DNA of 64,000 nucleotides from NCBI GenBank assembly GCA_048270225.1, contig JBLWTG010000005.1, positions 62,001 through 126,000 on the forward strand, given 5' to 3'. Under the pieces are notes generated by a model that was given only the letters and a program-made list of their open reading frames with translations, had not been told where the DNA came from and did not search any database. Position numbers and translations under genes: made by a program. Below are positions 33,528 through 42,334 of this stretch, piece by piece. Numbering within the stretch: the stretch's first letter is position 1; each line of letters begins with the position of its first letter. Origin of the DNA: Allopusillimonas sp048270225. Lineage in GTDB: Bacteria; Pseudomonadota; Gammaproteobacteria; Burkholderiales; Burkholderiaceae_B.

Positions 33528-34313
33528 ATGACGAACTTAAATGACATGGCATCCAGTGAAACCCTTTCCGCAGCCCGTAAAACCTGCCGGATACTTGCCA
33601 GCCTTGTTGATCCCGGCATCACGAAGCTCAAGGATATCGCCGGACGCACCGGGCTCGATGTGACGACCTGCCTGCGCCTGCTGCGCGATCTGGAGCATGA
33701 GGGTTTTGTAGAGCGAGATCCGCACAGCAAGGAGTATGTGCTGGGAACGCAGGTCTATGCCATGCATCATGCCATGGTTGCCGGCGTCGATGTGCGGGCG
33801 CTCGCGCGGCCTTCGCTCATTCGTCTGGCGCGGCGTTTCGGCGATTCGGTGATCTTGTCGGTGCCGGTGGGGTGGGAGTCTGTCTGCGCCGACGTGTGTC
33901 TGGGCGACTATCCCATTCGCGCCAATTACCTGGAGACGGGTAGCCGCCGTCCGCTGGGTATCGGGGCGGGTAGTCTGGCATTGCTGGCGGGGATGATGCC
34001 GTCTGAGCAGGCAGCTGTGCTGCCTATCGTCCGCCAGAGCATGAAAAAACGCTATCCGCGGTTTTCGCCCGCGCGGCTCGATGAGGAGCTGGCGCGCGCT
34101 GTTTCGCGTGGCCACGCTGTGTTGCTTGAGGTCGTGGTGGAAAAAATGGGCGGCATAGGTGTGCCAGTTCGCAGCCCTGCGGGTCGCCCGATCGGCGCAC
34201 TCAGCATTGCGGCGCTGACGGAGCGCATCGAAACGCGCGAGCAGGAGCTGGCCGATGCCTTGCTGTCCGAAGCCCTGGCTATTGAACGGAGCTGGATGCC
34301 GTCAGACGCATAG
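33528..34313 (+). CDS. IclR-family transcriptional regulator
   Basis: About 261 residues from the ATG at 33528; a second ATG at 33546 is also possible. The N-terminal winged helix-turn-helix is seen in ITKLKDIAGRTGLDVTTCLRLL (two helices, about 28-50) and DLEHEGFVERD. The C-terminal effector domain has ETGSRRPLGIGAGSLALLA and GGIGVPVRSPAGRPIGALSI. IclR regulators usually control adjacent catabolic operons in response to a small acid or aromatic. The thiolase-like gene starts 65 bases downstream on the same strand, so its likely targets are the genes at 34379-39109. Confidence 0.88.
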   Translation: MTNLNDMASSETLSAARKTCRILASLVDPGITKLKDIAGRTGLDVTTCLRLLRDLEHEGFVERDPHSKEYVLGTQVYAMHHAMVAGVDVRALARPSLIRLARRFGDSVILSVPVGWESVCADVCLGDYPIRANYLETGSRRPLGIGAGSLALLAGMMPSEQAAVLPIVRQSMKKRYPRFSPARLDEELARAVSRGHAVLLEVVVEKMGGIGVPVRSPAGRPIGALSIAALTERIETREQELADALLSEALAIERSWMPSDA

Positions 34314-34378
34314 CGTCTACGCCGGGAAGACCGGCGCCGAGACCCAAATCCCGAAACCCGATACAGGAGTACACGCGA

Positions 34379-35524
34379 ATGATGCGTACCGAGGCATATC
34401 TGCTGGGGGCGGCGAATACCCCCTTTGGGAGATTCGAAGCGCGGTCTGCGCTGGACTTGATGGCTGCTGCAGCCAATGATGTGATTGCGGACTGTGGCAT
34501 GGAAAGAGCACAGATCGATGGCGTATTGTGCGGCTATGCCACGACGTTTCCGCATCTCATGCTGGCAACGCTGCTCAGCGAGAAACTTGGATTGGATCCA
34601 GCATACGCCCATGGAATGCAAATGGGAGGCGCCACAGGCGCTGCCATGGTCATGCTGGCCAGCGAGTTGATCCGCGCCGGGCGTTGCAAGAATGTGCTGG
34701 TCGTGGCCGGCGAAAACCGCCTCACCGGCCAAGCCGTCGACACATCCATACAGACACTTGCCCAAGTGGGCGAGCCCGATACCGAAGTGCCCAATGGCGC
34801 ATCGGTTCCCGCCTACTATGCATTACTCGCTGCTGAGTACATGCATCGAACGAATACCAGCAGCGAGGACCTTGCGCAGTTTTCGGTGCTGATGCGCAGG
34901 TATGCGGCTCGACATCCCGATGCGCATTTACGCGAGCCCGTTACGGTTGCCGATGTGCTCGCCTCCCGGCCCATTGCTTCGCCGCTGCGTCTGCTGGATT
35001 GCTGCCCTATTTCAGATGGCGCGGTGGCGCTGCTGCTCAGCGCGCAGGAAGGTCCGGTGCGTGTGGCTGGTTCGGGGCAGGCCCATCGTCATCAACATTT
35101 GTCCGCCATGCGGGACATCATGGATACCGGAGCCGCCCGGGCATGCGCCCGAGCATTCGCCGATGCAGGCCTGCGCCGCGAGCAGATCGATTATCTCGGC
35201 ATTTACGATTCGTTCACCATCACGCTGGTGCTTTTGCTGGAGGAGCTTGGCTTCGCTGAAAGAGGGCAGGCTGCGGACCGGCTCAGGGCCGGCGACTTCG
35301 GGTCTGAGGGATGTCTGCCGCTCAATACTCATGGCGGCCTGCTGTCCTTTGGGCACTCCGGCGTAGCCGGAGGACTGGCGCATGTGGTTGAGGCATGGCG
35401 GCAGCTGTCGGGCATGGCGGGCGAGCGGCAGGTCGGCGAGCGCCGCTGCGCCTTCATTCATGCCGATGGCGGGGTGCTGTCATCGCACGTCAGCCTCGTT
35501 CTTAGTGCAACAGGAGGCGCATGA
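34379..35524 (+). CDS. Thiolase-like protein lacking the nucleophilic Cys (SCP2/lipid-transfer type)
   Basis: A 381-residue thiolase-fold protein. The region that holds the acyl-enzyme Cys in true thiolases reads MQMGGATGAA (80-89), with no Cys. The C-terminal NTHGGLLSFGHSGVAGG keeps the Asn-His and Gly-His-type loops. This pattern is known from SCP-x/Ltp-like thiolases that pair with a DUF35 OB-fold protein, and such a gene overlaps its stop by four bases. Some Ltp-type pairs work as retro-aldolases rather than beta-ketothiolases. Which reaction applies here is not clear from sequence. Confidence 0.82.
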   Translation: MMRTEAYLLGAANTPFGRFEARSALDLMAAAANDVIADCGMERAQIDGVLCGYATTFPHLMLATLLSEKLGLDPAYAHGMQMGGATGAAMVMLASELIRAGRCKNVLVVAGENRLTGQAVDTSIQTLAQVGEPDTEVPNGASVPAYYALLAAEYMHRTNTSSEDLAQFSVLMRRYAARHPDAHLREPVTVADVLASRPIASPLRLLDCCPISDGAVALLLSAQEGPVRVAGSGQAHRHQHLSAMRDIMDTGAARACARAFADAGLRREQIDYLGIYDSFTITLVLLLEELGFAERGQAADRLRAGDFGSEGCLPLNTHGGLLSFGHSGVAGGLAHVVEAWRQLSGMAGERQVGERRCAFIHADGGVLSSHVSLVLSATGGA

Positions 35525-35874
35525 TGAATAAAACCATGCCTATCTCGCTCAGTCGCTGCATGCATTGCGGCGCATGCTGGACGTTGAAGCCTTATGCCTG
35601 CGCCACATGCGGAGGCGTCAGGTTTGTACAGACCAATGCCAGTGGTTATGGAAAGGTCAAGGCAAACAGCGTTGTGCACCGCGCGCCAGATGACGCCTGG
35701 CGCCCCTTTGTGCCCTATACCCTGGTGCTCGTTACGCTGGACGAGGGGCCGACCATCATGGGCCATGCGCAAGGCTGCCTGCAGATAGGCGACGCCGTGG
35801 CCGCACACAGAATATTCAAGGGAGATATGCAGGTTCTCGCTTTCGAGCGCATCAATCTTGACGGCCAAGGCTAG
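35521..35874 (+). CDS. DUF35 / OB-fold zinc-ribbon partner of the thiolase-like protein
   Basis: A 117-residue protein. The N-terminal rubredoxin-like zinc ribbon uses Cys13, Cys16, Cys27 and Cys30, with an extra Cys19. An OB-fold with GYGKVKANSVVH and VLVTLDEGPTIMGH follows. DUF35 proteins form complexes with SCP2-type thiolases (as in Ltp2-ChsH2) and with MaoC-like hydratases. The four-base ATGA overlap with the thiolase-like gene supports a stoichiometric complex. Confidence 0.85.
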   Translation: MMNKTMPISLSRCMHCGACWTLKPYACATCGGVRFVQTNASGYGKVKANSVVHRAPDDAWRPFVPYTLVLVTLDEGPTIMGHAQGCLQIGDAVAAHRIFKGDMQVLAFERINLDGQG

Positions 35875-35913
35875 GCCGCAATCCACAGTTTTCAAACCAA
35901 GGAGGAGACACAC

Positions 35914-36888
35914 ATGCCCAGCAAAAAAAGAATGGCTCAATTCGCGGTTTTCGCAGGCCTGGCGCTTTCTGCGATGACCGCTTCGGCGGCCGGCTGGCCG
36001 GCGCAGCCCATCACGATGGTCGTGCCCTACCCGCCTGGCGGCCCCACGGATATCGTGGCCCGCGTCGTCGCGCAGGAACTGGGCAATCGCCTGGACCAGA
36101 CCGTTATCGTGGACAACCGCGGAGGCGCGGGTGGGAATATCGGCGCCGAACTGGTCGCCAGAAGCAAGCCGGACGGCTATACGCTGCTTGTCGCGACCAC
36201 CGCCCACGCAATCAATATGTCTTTGTTCAAGAACCTTTCTTACGACACGCGCAAAAGCTTCGAACCCATCTCGCTGCTGACCGAAGGCCCGCTGGTGCTG
36301 GTCACCCGGCCCGATCTGGGAGCGAGCTCCGTTGCCGATCTGATCGCTATGGCCAAGGCTTCAAAAAAAGGAATGACCTTTGCCTCATCGGGCAACGGCC
36401 AGTCCACGCACCTTGCCGCCGAATTGTTCGCTGCCATGGCTGGCGTCAAACTGGTGCATGTTCCGTATCGGGGCAGTTCGCCCGCGCTCACGGATCTGAT
36501 GGGCGGCCAGGTGGACATGATGTTCAACACAATGTTGTCGTCCATGCCTTACGTCAAGGACGGCAAGCTCAAGGCGCTCGCCGTAACCAGTGCACAGCGG
36601 TCCGACGCCATGCCGGATCTTCCCACGGTTGCCGAAACAGGATTGACCGGCTATGAGGCGACTGCGTGGAACGGCCTGATGGCGCCGGCCGGGACACCCG
36701 CCGACATTGTCCAGACGTTGAACACGAACTTGAAAGCAGTGCTCGAGCTGCCGGCCGTGAAAGAGAAATTTGCGGCGCAGGGCTTTGCCGCGCATTGGAT
36801 GACGCCTGGCGACTACAAAGGCTTCGTGAATAACGAAATCACCAAATGGGCTGATGTCGCCCGCAAATCGGGCGCTACGGTCAATTGA
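35914..36888 (+). CDS. Bug-family tripartite tricarboxylate transporter substrate-binding protein
   Basis: A 324-residue periplasmic protein with a Sec signal peptide (cleavage near the ASA-AGWPAQ junction, about residue 25). The Bug/TctC signature runs from PITMVVPYPPGGPTDIVAR through VDNRGGAGGNIGAE and the substrate loops HVPYRGSSPALTDLMGG and GLTGYEATAWNGLMAP. It captures a carboxylic acid or amide-type ligand. No TctA/TctB membrane partners are in the window, which is usual for the expanded Bug families of Alcaligenaceae. It lies between the DUF35 gene and the acyl-CoA ligase gene, so its ligand may be the substrate of this pathway. Confidence 0.92.
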   Translation: MPSKKRMAQFAVFAGLALSAMTASAAGWPAQPITMVVPYPPGGPTDIVARVVAQELGNRLDQTVIVDNRGGAGGNIGAELVARSKPDGYTLLVATTAHAINMSLFKNLSYDTRKSFEPISLLTEGPLVLVTRPDLGASSVADLIAMAKASKKGMTFASSGNGQSTHLAAELFAAMAGVKLVHVPYRGSSPALTDLMGGQVDMMFNTMLSSMPYVKDGKLKALAVTSAQRSDAMPDLPTVAETGLTGYEATAWNGLMAPAGTPADIVQTLNTNLKAVLELPAVKEKFAAQGFAAHWMTPGDYKGFVNNEITKWADVARKSGATVN

Positions 36889-36970
36889 CGACGGCCGGCC
36901 CGCGGCCGCAGCGTTGGTGGATGGTACGCGGGCATGTCTGCTGCAAGCTCTTTAGAAATACGGAATAGAT

Positions 36971-39109
36971 ATGGATGGAAATGATAAATCGCTGGACTGT
37001 CTGCTGAATCCGCAGTCGATCGCCATCATCGGCGCTTCCGACAACCCGGACAAAATAGGAGGCAGGCCTATCCACTACATGCGCAAGCATAGTTATGGTG
37101 GTGTGCTGTACCCCATCAATCCGCAGCGCAGCACCGTCCAGGGCGAACACTGCTGGCCAGCGCTGGGCGAACTGCCCAAGGTGCCGGACCTGGCGATTGT
37201 GGCCGTGCCGGGGCAGGATGCCGTGGCGGCCGTGGACGCCTGTGCCGCCATGGGTGTCGGCGCGGCCATTGTGATTGCCGCCGGTTTTTCAGAAACAGGC
37301 GAGCAGGGGAGGGTGATTCAGGACGGCATGACGGCGCGGGCCAGGCGAGCCGGCATGCGGATAGTGGGACCGAATTCCCAGGGACTGGCCAATTTCGGCA
37401 ATGGCGCAATTGCCTGCTTTTCCACCATGTTTCTCGAAATTGCGCCCAAGGATGGTCCGGTCGCGGTGATCAGCCAGAGCGGCGGTATGGCCGCCATGCT
37501 TTATGGCATGTTGAGACAGCGCGGGGTGGGGGTGCGTCATGTTCATGCCACGGGCAATGAGGCCGATGTCACTGTGTCCGAGCTTGCCTGCGCCGTCATG
37601 CGGGATCCGGAAATACGGGTGGTGCTGCTCTATCTGGAGTCTTTGCAGGATCCTGGCGTGCTGGCCGAGGCGGCCCGGCTGGCCCGCGAGGGCGGCGTCT
37701 GTCTGGCGGTGGTCAAGGCCGGGCGGTCTGGCGCAGGCGCGCGCGCGGCGGGGTCCCATACCGGGGCGCTGGCCAGCGAAGATCGCGTGGTGGATGCTTT
37801 TCTGGCGCATCATGGCATTTTGCGCGCCAGCGACCCGCAGGAACTGGCCCGGTATGCCGAGCTGATGCTGGCCAGCCCGCCGCCGCAGGGCAGGCGGGTT
37901 GTGATTGTCAGTAATTCGGGCGCCAGTTGTGTGCTTGCATCGGATGCGGCTGAAGCCTGCCATCTTGAGGTGGCGCCGCTGGCGGATGAAACTCGCGCAC
38001 AGCTGGGGCAGCGATTGTCGAGCTTCGCCACGACAGATAATCCTGTCGACATTACCGCCGCGCTGCTGTCGGACAACCGGCTGTTTGGCGATGTGCTGTC
38101 AGTGATAGGCAAGGATGCCGCAGCGGATATGTTTGTGCTCGACATACCGGTTGCCGGGCGTGGATACGATGTGGCGTCGTTTGCGCAGGATGCAGCAGCC
38201 TTTGCCCTGGCCGCCCGCAAGCCCGTGGTGGTGGTCGCCTGGCAGCAACCAGTCGCCCATGCCTTCCGGGAGCAGGGCGTACCGGTCTACGACGATGAGC
38301 AGCAGGCCATGGCGGCGCTGGCCGCCATGGCAAGGCTGGGTGAAATGCGGCGCAGCAGCCCTGCGCACTGGCCGGATGCCTCCGAGGTCCTGGCGCCGCG
38401 CAGCGATCATCGTTTTCTTTCGGAGTCGGAGAGCCTGGATCTGCTTGCGCAGCACGATATTCCTGTCGTCAGACATGTGCTCTGCCAGGATGTGGAGTCA
38501 GCACTTGCGGCCTGGGGAGAGGTAGGCGGGCCATGTGTTATCAAGGCGTGTTCTGCGCTATTGCCGCACAAGTCCGAACACGGACTGGTTGATATTGGAC
38601 TGAATGACGAGGCTGCCATCCGGGCATCGGTGCAGCGGCAGTCCGCTGTGCTGCATGCGCTGGGTGTTGCCCATGATGGCTGGTTGGTCGCGCCGCAAGT
38701 GCCCGCTCTGCAGGAGATGGCCCTGGGCATGACGCTGGATCCGGTTTTCGGTCCGGTCGTCCTGATAGGCGCCGGCGGCAAATACGTGGAGAGCATGCCC
38801 GATGTTGCACTGCTGCTGCCGCCATTCCAGGAGAGCGAGGTGCTTGCGGCCCTGCGGTCGTTGCGTATCTGGCCTGTGCTGCAAGGAGTGCGTGGCGAGC
38901 CGGCCGCCGATCTGCCTGCCCTGGTGTCGACGGCGATTGCATTCGGTAAACTGGCCAGGGCCACGGCGGGGTGTTTCGGTGCCATGGACATCAACCCCTT
39001 GCGTGTCCGGGCAGTCGGGGAGGGACTTCTCGCCGTGGATGCGTTGGTAGAGCTTGCCACCGCCGACAGCATCTCCGCGCTACGTCCAGAGGTGCTGCAG
39101 ACGGCGTAG
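36971..39109 (+). CDS. NDP-forming acyl-CoA ligase (acetate-CoA ligase, ADP-forming type), fused alpha-beta
   Basis: A 712-residue protein. The N-terminal CoA-binding Rossmann domain contains IAIIGASDNPDKIGGRP. Two ligase-CoA domains follow, including ISQSGGMAAML and the phosphohistidine loop AAGSHTGALAS (His near residue 262). The C-terminal ATP-grasp domain begins near residue 490 and has VLIGAGGKYVE and GAMDINPLRV. The enzyme joins a carboxylic acid to CoA through acyl-phosphate and phosphohistidine steps, reversibly. With the Bug receptor and thiolase-like pair upstream it suggests uptake and activation of an organic acid. The preceding 82 bases contain a GGCCG/CGGCC hairpin. Confidence 0.88.
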   Translation: MDGNDKSLDCLLNPQSIAIIGASDNPDKIGGRPIHYMRKHSYGGVLYPINPQRSTVQGEHCWPALGELPKVPDLAIVAVPGQDAVAAVDACAAMGVGAAIVIAAGFSETGEQGRVIQDGMTARARRAGMRIVGPNSQGLANFGNGAIACFSTMFLEIAPKDGPVAVISQSGGMAAMLYGMLRQRGVGVRHVHATGNEADVTVSELACAVMRDPEIRVVLLYLESLQDPGVLAEAARLAREGGVCLAVVKAGRSGAGARAAGSHTGALASEDRVVDAFLAHHGILRASDPQELARYAELMLASPPPQGRRVVIVSNSGASCVLASDAAEACHLEVAPLADETRAQLGQRLSSFATTDNPVDITAALLSDNRLFGDVLSVIGKDAAADMFVLDIPVAGRGYDVASFAQDAAAFALAARKPVVVVAWQQPVAHAFREQGVPVYDDEQQAMAALAAMARLGEMRRSSPAHWPDASEVLAPRSDHRFLSESESLDLLAQHDIPVVRHVLCQDVESALAAWGEVGGPCVIKACSALLPHKSEHGLVDIGLNDEAAIRASVQRQSAVLHALGVAHDGWLVAPQVPALQEMALGMTLDPVFGPVVLIGAGGKYVESMPDVALLLPPFQESEVLAALRSLRIWPVLQGVRGEPAADLPALVSTAIAFGKLARATAGCFGAMDINPLRVRAVGEGLLAVDALVELATADSISALRPEVLQTA

Positions 39110-39196
39110 ACCGGGCGGCCGCATGGCTTTGAAGACATGCGGCGCGTCCCGTGTGACAGGGCCAGATCGGCTCGTCTCGGCGATCAACGATCAAAA

Positions 39197-39248
39197 ATAG
39201 AGCGTACGTTCGCTTTTCGTTGTAAAAAGCGAACGTACGTTCTATGAT
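39197..39248 (+). promoter_or_regulatory. Promoter inside a double-palindromic operator, upstream of the SDR-ACAD-kinase operon
   Basis: Two 21-base arms (39197-39217 and 39225-39245) are inverted repeats matching at 20 of 21 positions around a 7-base loop. Each arm also contains its own 12-bp palindrome, GAGCGTACGTTC (39200-39211, imperfect) and GAACGTACGTTC (39231-39242, perfect), so two dimer sites are likely. A promoter is embedded: TTGTAA (39220-39225), 17-base spacer, TATGAT (39243-39248). GAGGAGG follows, with the ATG at 39270. The layout predicts strong repression; the style is that of TetR-family operators. Confidence 0.8.
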
Positions 39249-39269
39249 GTGCAGGAGGAGGCAAAAAAC

Positions 39270-40037
39270 ATGAGCGATCCCTATCGTCTGGAAGGCAAGA
39301 TTGCCCTGGTGACCGGTGCGGCGGGCGGGCTTGGCGCCCATTTTTCCCACACCCTGGGTCGTGCGGGGGCTGCCCTGGTGCTGGCGGGCCGTCGGCGTGA
39401 TCCCTTGCTGCAGCTGTCGCAGCGTTTGGGAGAGGAAGGCATCAAAACCCATGTCGTGACGCTCGATGTGACCGACCAGGCCAGCATCCAGGCCGGTCTG
39501 GCGCAGGCCGAGCAGGCGCTGGGCATTGTCGATCTTGCCGTCTGCAATGCAGGCGTCACCACGACCCAGCCCTCCCTGTCGCTGGACGAGCAGGCCTGGG
39601 ACCAGGTCATGGATGTCAATCTGAAGGGCTGCTGGCTGGTTGCCAATCAGGTGGCGCGCCGTCTGGTGCAGGCCGGCCGTCCAGGCGCCATCATCAACGT
39701 TTCGTCCATACTCGGCCACCGTGTTGCCGGCAATGTCCTGCCTTACGCCGTATCGAAGGCGGGGTTGGAGCAGATGACGCGCGGGCTTGCGCTGGAATGG
39801 GCGCGCCACGGCATTCGTGTGAATGCGCTGGCGCCGGGCTATATCGAGACAGATCTGAATCGTGAATTTTTCGCATCGGAAGCCGGGCTGGCGCTGATCA
39901 AGCGCATTCCGCAGCGCAGACTGGGCCAGGCTTCAGACCTGGACGGTGCGCTGTTGCTGCTCGCTTCCGAGGCGGCACGCTACATGACCGGCAGCACGCT
40001 GGTCGTGGACGGCGGGCACCTGCAGTCTTCTCTCTGA
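39270..40037 (+). CDS. SDR-family oxidoreductase (LvaD-like)
   Basis: About 255 residues from the ATG at 39270, which follows a strong AGGAGGAGG ribosome site; an in-frame start at 39249 would overlap the promoter. The motifs are TGAAGGLG, CNAGVTT, the active-site Ser in NVSSILG, and YAVSKAG with Tyr and Lys. The C-terminus ends MTGSTLVVDGGH. As first gene of an operon whose other members match the levulinate module, it is the likely 4-oxoacyl-CoA to 4-hydroxyacyl-CoA reductase or the reverse dehydrogenase. The family assignment is sure; the substrate is inferred from context. Confidence 0.85.
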   Translation: MSDPYRLEGKIALVTGAAGGLGAHFSHTLGRAGAALVLAGRRRDPLLQLSQRLGEEGIKTHVVTLDVTDQASIQAGLAQAEQALGIVDLAVCNAGVTTTQPSLSLDEQAWDQVMDVNLKGCWLVANQVARRLVQAGRPGAIINVSSILGHRVAGNVLPYAVSKAGLEQMTRGLALEWARHGIRVNALAPGYIETDLNREFFASEAGLALIKRIPQRRLGQASDLDGALLLLASEAARYMTGSTLVVDGGHLQSSL

Positions 40038-40055
40038 AAAGGAATAAGGTAAGGC

Positions 40056-41252
40056 ATGGACTTCAAGCTATCTGCGCGCTGCGACGATTTGCGACAGCGT
40101 ATCAAGGGATTCGTGGATGAGGTGCTGATCCCGCTGGAGAGCGATCCTGCATCATTCGACGAGCATGAGAATATCGCTGTCGATCTGCTTGGGCGGGTTC
40201 AGGCCCAGGCCAAGGCGCAGGGTCTGTGGAGCTTGCAGATGCCGCAGGAGCGCGGCGGACAGGGCCTGACCATTTCGGAAATGGCGCCCTGTTACGAAGA
40301 GATGAACCGCTCCATTTTTGGCCCGGTGGTCTTCAACTCGGCGGCGCCCGACGATGGCAACATGATGGTCTTGAACAAGGTGGCCACGGCCGCGCAGAAA
40401 GAGCGCTGGCTGCAGCCCATCGTCGACGGCGCGGTGCGGTCTTCATTCGCCATGACGGAACCGGCGCCGGGTTCGGGCTCCGATCCCTCCATGATGCGCA
40501 CCACCGCCGTACGCAAGGGCGATCATTGGGTGGTGAACGGATGCAAGCACTTTATCACCGGCGCTGCCGTGGCCTCTCACTTCATCCTGATCGCCAAGAC
40601 TTCGGACGATCCGCGCAAAGGCCTGTCGGCCTTTCTGTTCCACAAGGATGATCCAGGCTGGGAAGTGGTGCGGCGCATTCCCATCATGGGTCCCGAAGAG
40701 CATGGCGGGCATTGCGAGCTGAAATTCACCGACATGGTGATTCCGGATGAAAACCGTCTGATGGAGGTCGGCGATGGACTGAAGCTGACCCAGATACGAC
40801 TTGGGCCCGCGCGGCTCACGCATTGCATGCGCTGGCTGGGTCTGTCCAAGCGTTCGCTGGAAATTGCGTCCGACTATGTTTCCAGCCGCGAGTCCTTCGG
40901 CATGAAGCTGGCTGATCGGGAAGGGGTGCAATGGCTGCTGGGCGAAGCGGCAATGGCCATACAGGTAGGCAGGCTGCTGACCATGCATGCAGCATGGAAA
41001 CTGGACCAGGGGGATTTTGCCCGCAAGGAGGTTTCCATGGCCAAGGTCACGGTGGCCGATACCCTGCACAAATCGGTGGATACGGCCATACAGCTTTGCG
41101 GCGCCCGGGGATATTCCCGCGATACCCCGCTCGAATGGATATACCGCTATGCGCGGCAGGCGCGTCTGGTCGATGGCGCGTCCGAAGTGCACAAAATGGT
41201 GCTGTCGCGCAACCTGCTCAATGAAGGCAGCGGGTTCTGGAAGTGGGGATGA
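40056..41252 (+). CDS. Acyl-CoA-dehydrogenase-family protein with Asp at the catalytic Glu position (LvaC/ACAD10-11 type)
   Basis: A 398-residue protein with the full ACAD fold: FAMTEPAPGSGSDPS binds FAD near 131-145, and the helical C-terminal domain has QLCGARGYSRDTPLE. The base position that normally reads EGT reads LVDGASEVHK, with Asp373 for Glu. The related ACAD10/11 and LvaC enzymes also depart from EGT here and act in turnover of phosphorylated 4-hydroxyacyl-CoA rather than plain dehydrogenation. It begins 18 bases after the SDR gene and overlaps the kinase gene. The reaction assignment is by analogy with the lva operon. Confidence 0.87.
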   Translation: MDFKLSARCDDLRQRIKGFVDEVLIPLESDPASFDEHENIAVDLLGRVQAQAKAQGLWSLQMPQERGGQGLTISEMAPCYEEMNRSIFGPVVFNSAAPDDGNMMVLNKVATAAQKERWLQPIVDGAVRSSFAMTEPAPGSGSDPSMMRTTAVRKGDHWVVNGCKHFITGAAVASHFILIAKTSDDPRKGLSAFLFHKDDPGWEVVRRIPIMGPEEHGGHCELKFTDMVIPDENRLMEVGDGLKLTQIRLGPARLTHCMRWLGLSKRSLEIASDYVSSRESFGMKLADREGVQWLLGEAAMAIQVGRLLTMHAAWKLDQGDFARKEVSMAKVTVADTLHKSVDTAIQLCGARGYSRDTPLEWIYRYARQARLVDGASEVHKMVLSRNLLNEGSGFWKWG

Positions 41253-42334
41253 AGATCATGGCTGAGCCGACATCCGGCCGCCCGGAAGAAGCGGCTGCGG
41301 TTATGCATAGCGATGCGCAGATTGCCATTGCGCTGGCGGACTACATTCGCCATCGCAATGGCGCGCAGGCCGTGGACGTGCTTGCCTTCGAGCGTCTTTC
41401 GGGCGGCGCCATCCAGAGCAACTACGCACTTACGGTTCGCAGCACGGGCGGTGCGCGCAGCGGCGAGCTTGCACTGGTGGTGCGCAGCGATGCACTGTCC
41501 AAGGTCAATGCCAGCCTGACGCGAGCGCAGGAATTCCGGGTGCTGCAATGCGCTTTCAAAGCCGGTGTGACGGTGCCCGAACCCCTGTGGCTGTGCGAAG
41601 ACGAGACCATCACCGGATCGGTGTTCTGCGTGATGACGCGTGTGCCTGGCCAGGCATCGGGCCGGAAGCTGGTGCGCGGGGGGGTGACGGCGGAACAGGC
41701 TGCGCCGCTCACGCGCCAGCTGGGCCGGGAGCTGGCGCGCCTGCATGCCGTGCGTCCGCCGCAAGCCGGCCTGGATTTTCTCAGTGTGCCGGCCGGTTCC
41801 AGGGCGATGGCGCGCGTGCAGGAATATCGCAGGGCGCTGGATGAGATTCCCGAAGCCCATCCCGTGCTGGAATACGCCCTGAATTGGCTTGAGGATCACG
41901 ATCCGGGGTCGCAGGATATCGTGCTGTGCCATGGCGATTACCGTACCGGCAATTATATGGTGCACGAGGGCGCGATCAGCGGCATTCTGGATTGGGAGTT
42001 TGCGTCGTGGAGCGACCCGCTCGAAGACCTGGGCTGGCTGTGCGCCCGCAGTTGGCGCTTTGGCCGGCCCGACAAGGAAGTGGGCGGGGTGGGCGACAAG
42101 GCTGATCTGTTCGATGCCTATACGCAGGCCTGCGGCCGCGAGGTTGATGCGGAGAAAATACTGTTCTGGGAAGTCATGGGCATGACGCGCTGGGCTGTTA
42201 TCGCTCTGCAGCAGGCGCAGCGGCATGTATCAGGTGAAGAGTCTTCGCTGGAGCTGGCGCTGACCGGACGCATGCTGCCGGAGATGGAGTTCGACATATT
42301 GAACCAGATCGCCGATATCGGGAGCCGGACATGA
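41249..42334 (+). CDS. APH-type phosphotransferase (LvaA/ACAD10-like acyl-CoA kinase)
   Basis: About 361 residues from the ATG at 41249, which overlaps the ACAD stop (ATGA); the frame is also open from a GTG at 41243. The kinase-like fold has the Brenner motif HGDYRTGN (His228, Asp230, Asn235) and the metal-binding ILDWEFASWSDPLEDLGW. It belongs to the phosphotransferase group linked to ACAD10/11-type dehydrogenases, in which LvaA phosphorylates the 4-hydroxyl of 4-hydroxyvaleryl-CoA. Gene neighbours on both sides (ACAD and the small DUF6285 protein) match that system, so antibiotic resistance is an unlikely role. Confidence 0.85.
   Translation: MKIMAEPTSGRPEEAAAVMHSDAQIAIALADYIRHRNGAQAVDVLAFERLSGGAIQSNYALTVRSTGGARSGELALVVRSDALSKVNASLTRAQEFRVLQCAFKAGVTVPEPLWLCEDETITGSVFCVMTRVPGQASGRKLVRGGVTAEQAAPLTRQLGRELARLHAVRPPQAGLDFLSVPAGSRAMARVQEYRRALDEIPEAHPVLEYALNWLEDHDPGSQDIVLCHGDYRTGNYMVHEGAISGILDWEFASWSDPLEDLGWLCARSWRFGRPDKEVGGVGDKADLFDAYTQACGREVDAEKILFWEVMGMTRWAVIALQQAQRHVSGEESSLELALTGRMLPEMEFDILNQIADIGSRT

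Noticed and set aside
41249..42334. Aminoglycoside phosphotransferase (antibiotic resistance)
   Set aside because: The kinase motifs are shared by the whole APH fold. Tight coupling to an ACAD and a DUF6285 gene points to acyl-CoA metabolism.
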